Source: Burkholderia catarinensis
GTDB lineage: Bacteria; Pseudomonadota; Gammaproteobacteria; Burkholderiales; Burkholderiaceae
Direction of reading: 5' to 3'
Assembly (NCBI RefSeq): GCF_001883705.2
Contig: NZ_MDEQ02000036.1
Span: forward strand, 1 to 60,869
DNA: 60,869 nucleotides
Each line of letters starts with the position of its first letter. Positions within the stretch are counted from its first letter, which is position 1. Of the stretch, positions 60,494 to 60,869 are shown piece by piece. The position numbers were made by a program, and so were the translations under genes. The notes under the pieces are model-generated. The model was not told the DNA's origin, did not search any database, and worked only from the letters and a program-made list of their open reading frames with translations.

Positions 60494-60869
60494 TCAGTGC
60501 TGCACGGCGCGCCCGGCCAGCACGCCCGTCTGCGCGTAGAACTCCTGCTGCGCGAACGCGTCGCGCTCGCGCCGCGCACGCTCGCCGCGATCCGCGAGCG
60601 AGCCGACGACGATCCCGATGAACGCGAGCGGCACCGACACGAGCGCCGGGTTGTCGAGGAACACCGGTGCGTGCGCGTGGTGCAGCACGTCGACCCATAC
60701 CGACTTCGACAGCACCGTGAGCGTCACTGCCGACACGAGGCCGAGCCCGCCGCCGAGCACCGCGCCGCGCGTCGTCATCCCGCGCCAGAAGATCGACATC
60801 GCGAGCACCGGGGAATTCGTGCTCGCGGCCACTGCCCCGACGAGGCCGACCATGAACGCGACGTTCACG
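60494..60869 (-). CDS. actP: Sodium:solute symporter (ActP-like), C-terminal part
   Basis: The frame is open to the right edge and encodes the last 125 or so residues of a sodium:solute symporter. It contains VGLVGAVAASTNSPVLAMSI, two more spans (GGGLGLVSAVTLTVLSKSVW and LVSVPLAFIGIVVGSLAD) and a cytoplasmic tail rich in Arg and Glu. The wording fits cation/acetate symporter ActP. The 5' part lies outside the window. It probably belongs to the core genome that borders the island. Confidence 0.8.
   Translation of the reverse strand, partial: VNVAFMVGLVGAVAASTNSPVLAMSIFWRGMTTRGAVLGGGLGLVSAVTLTVLSKSVWVDVLHHAHAPVFLDNPALVSVPLAFIGIVVGSLADRGERARRERDAFAQQEFYAQTGVLAGRAVQH

Noticed and set aside
1..60869. 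CRISPR array, rRNA operon, riboswitch or replication origin
   Set aside because: No regularly spaced repeats, rRNA segments, known riboswitch cores or iteron clusters were noticed in either strand.

Overview
The window looks like the chromosome of a Burkholderia (probably Burkholderia cepacia complex) strain. The basis is high GC, typical Burkholderia protein wording, a HAE1-type RND efflux operon, an actP-like symporter, and IS5- and P4-integrase-type mobile DNA. This placement is inference from sequence style; no database was searched. No rRNA, tRNA or CRISPR array was seen.

Layout. (1) 1-5.3 kb: end of a yellow/royal-jelly-type secreted protein, a decayed SDR gene, and a TetR gene divergent from a self-sufficient CYP102 (P450-BM3-like) monooxygenase fused to its reductase. 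(2) 5.7-43.1 kb: a large accessory catabolic region. It holds two phytanoyl-CoA-dioxygenase-like oxygenases, a beta-oxidation set (SDR, acyl-CoA dehydrogenase, thiolase, and a wrecked MaoC hydratase), a class III aminotransferase, an imine-reductase-family enzyme and an (R)-amine-transaminase-like class IV enzyme. It also holds an aldehyde dehydrogenase, two paralogous TetR regulators, an envelope module (DUF1329, DUF1302, MMPL/RND, YCF48-like), two Baeyer-Villiger monooxygenase plus esterase modules, a GMC oxidoreductase, an acyl-CoA ligase and an Fe-type alcohol dehydrogenase. I infer breakdown of a hydrophobic, amine-bearing compound whose identity is unknown. Eleven copies of one palindrome (GTCANNTGAC, often in pairs with centres exactly 13 bp apart) lie in front of nearly all of these operons, so this appears to be one regulon.

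(3) 43.2-50.1 kb: an RND tripartite efflux pump, a response regulator lacking its phospho-acceptor Asp, and a small membrane protein. (4) 50.4-60.2 kb: an island-like segment between a broken P4-type integrase and an IS5-family element. Its core is a tight six-gene operon: SyrB2-type non-heme iron halogenase, free-standing peptidyl carrier protein, type II thioesterase, free-standing NRPS adenylation domain, YbaK-type tRNA-editing domain protein and acyl-CoA-dehydrogenase-like flavoprotein. This is the gene set expected for carrier-bound chlorination of an aliphatic amino acid followed by ring closure to a cyclopropane amino acid, as known for kutzneride KtzA-D and coronamic acid CmaA-E. Here the YbaK protein is an unusual addition that could protect the producer from mischarged tRNA. 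A LivK-type binding protein and a GntR regulator with a perfect 13-bp-arm operator follow. (5) 60.5 kb to the end: C-terminal part of an actP-type sodium:solute symporter, probably core genome.

Most interesting: the halogenase operon; the 13-bp-spaced regulon; a CYP102 whose reductase has lost several residues that recognise the NADPH 2'-phosphate; and two paralogous response regulators, each missing a different conserved receiver residue.
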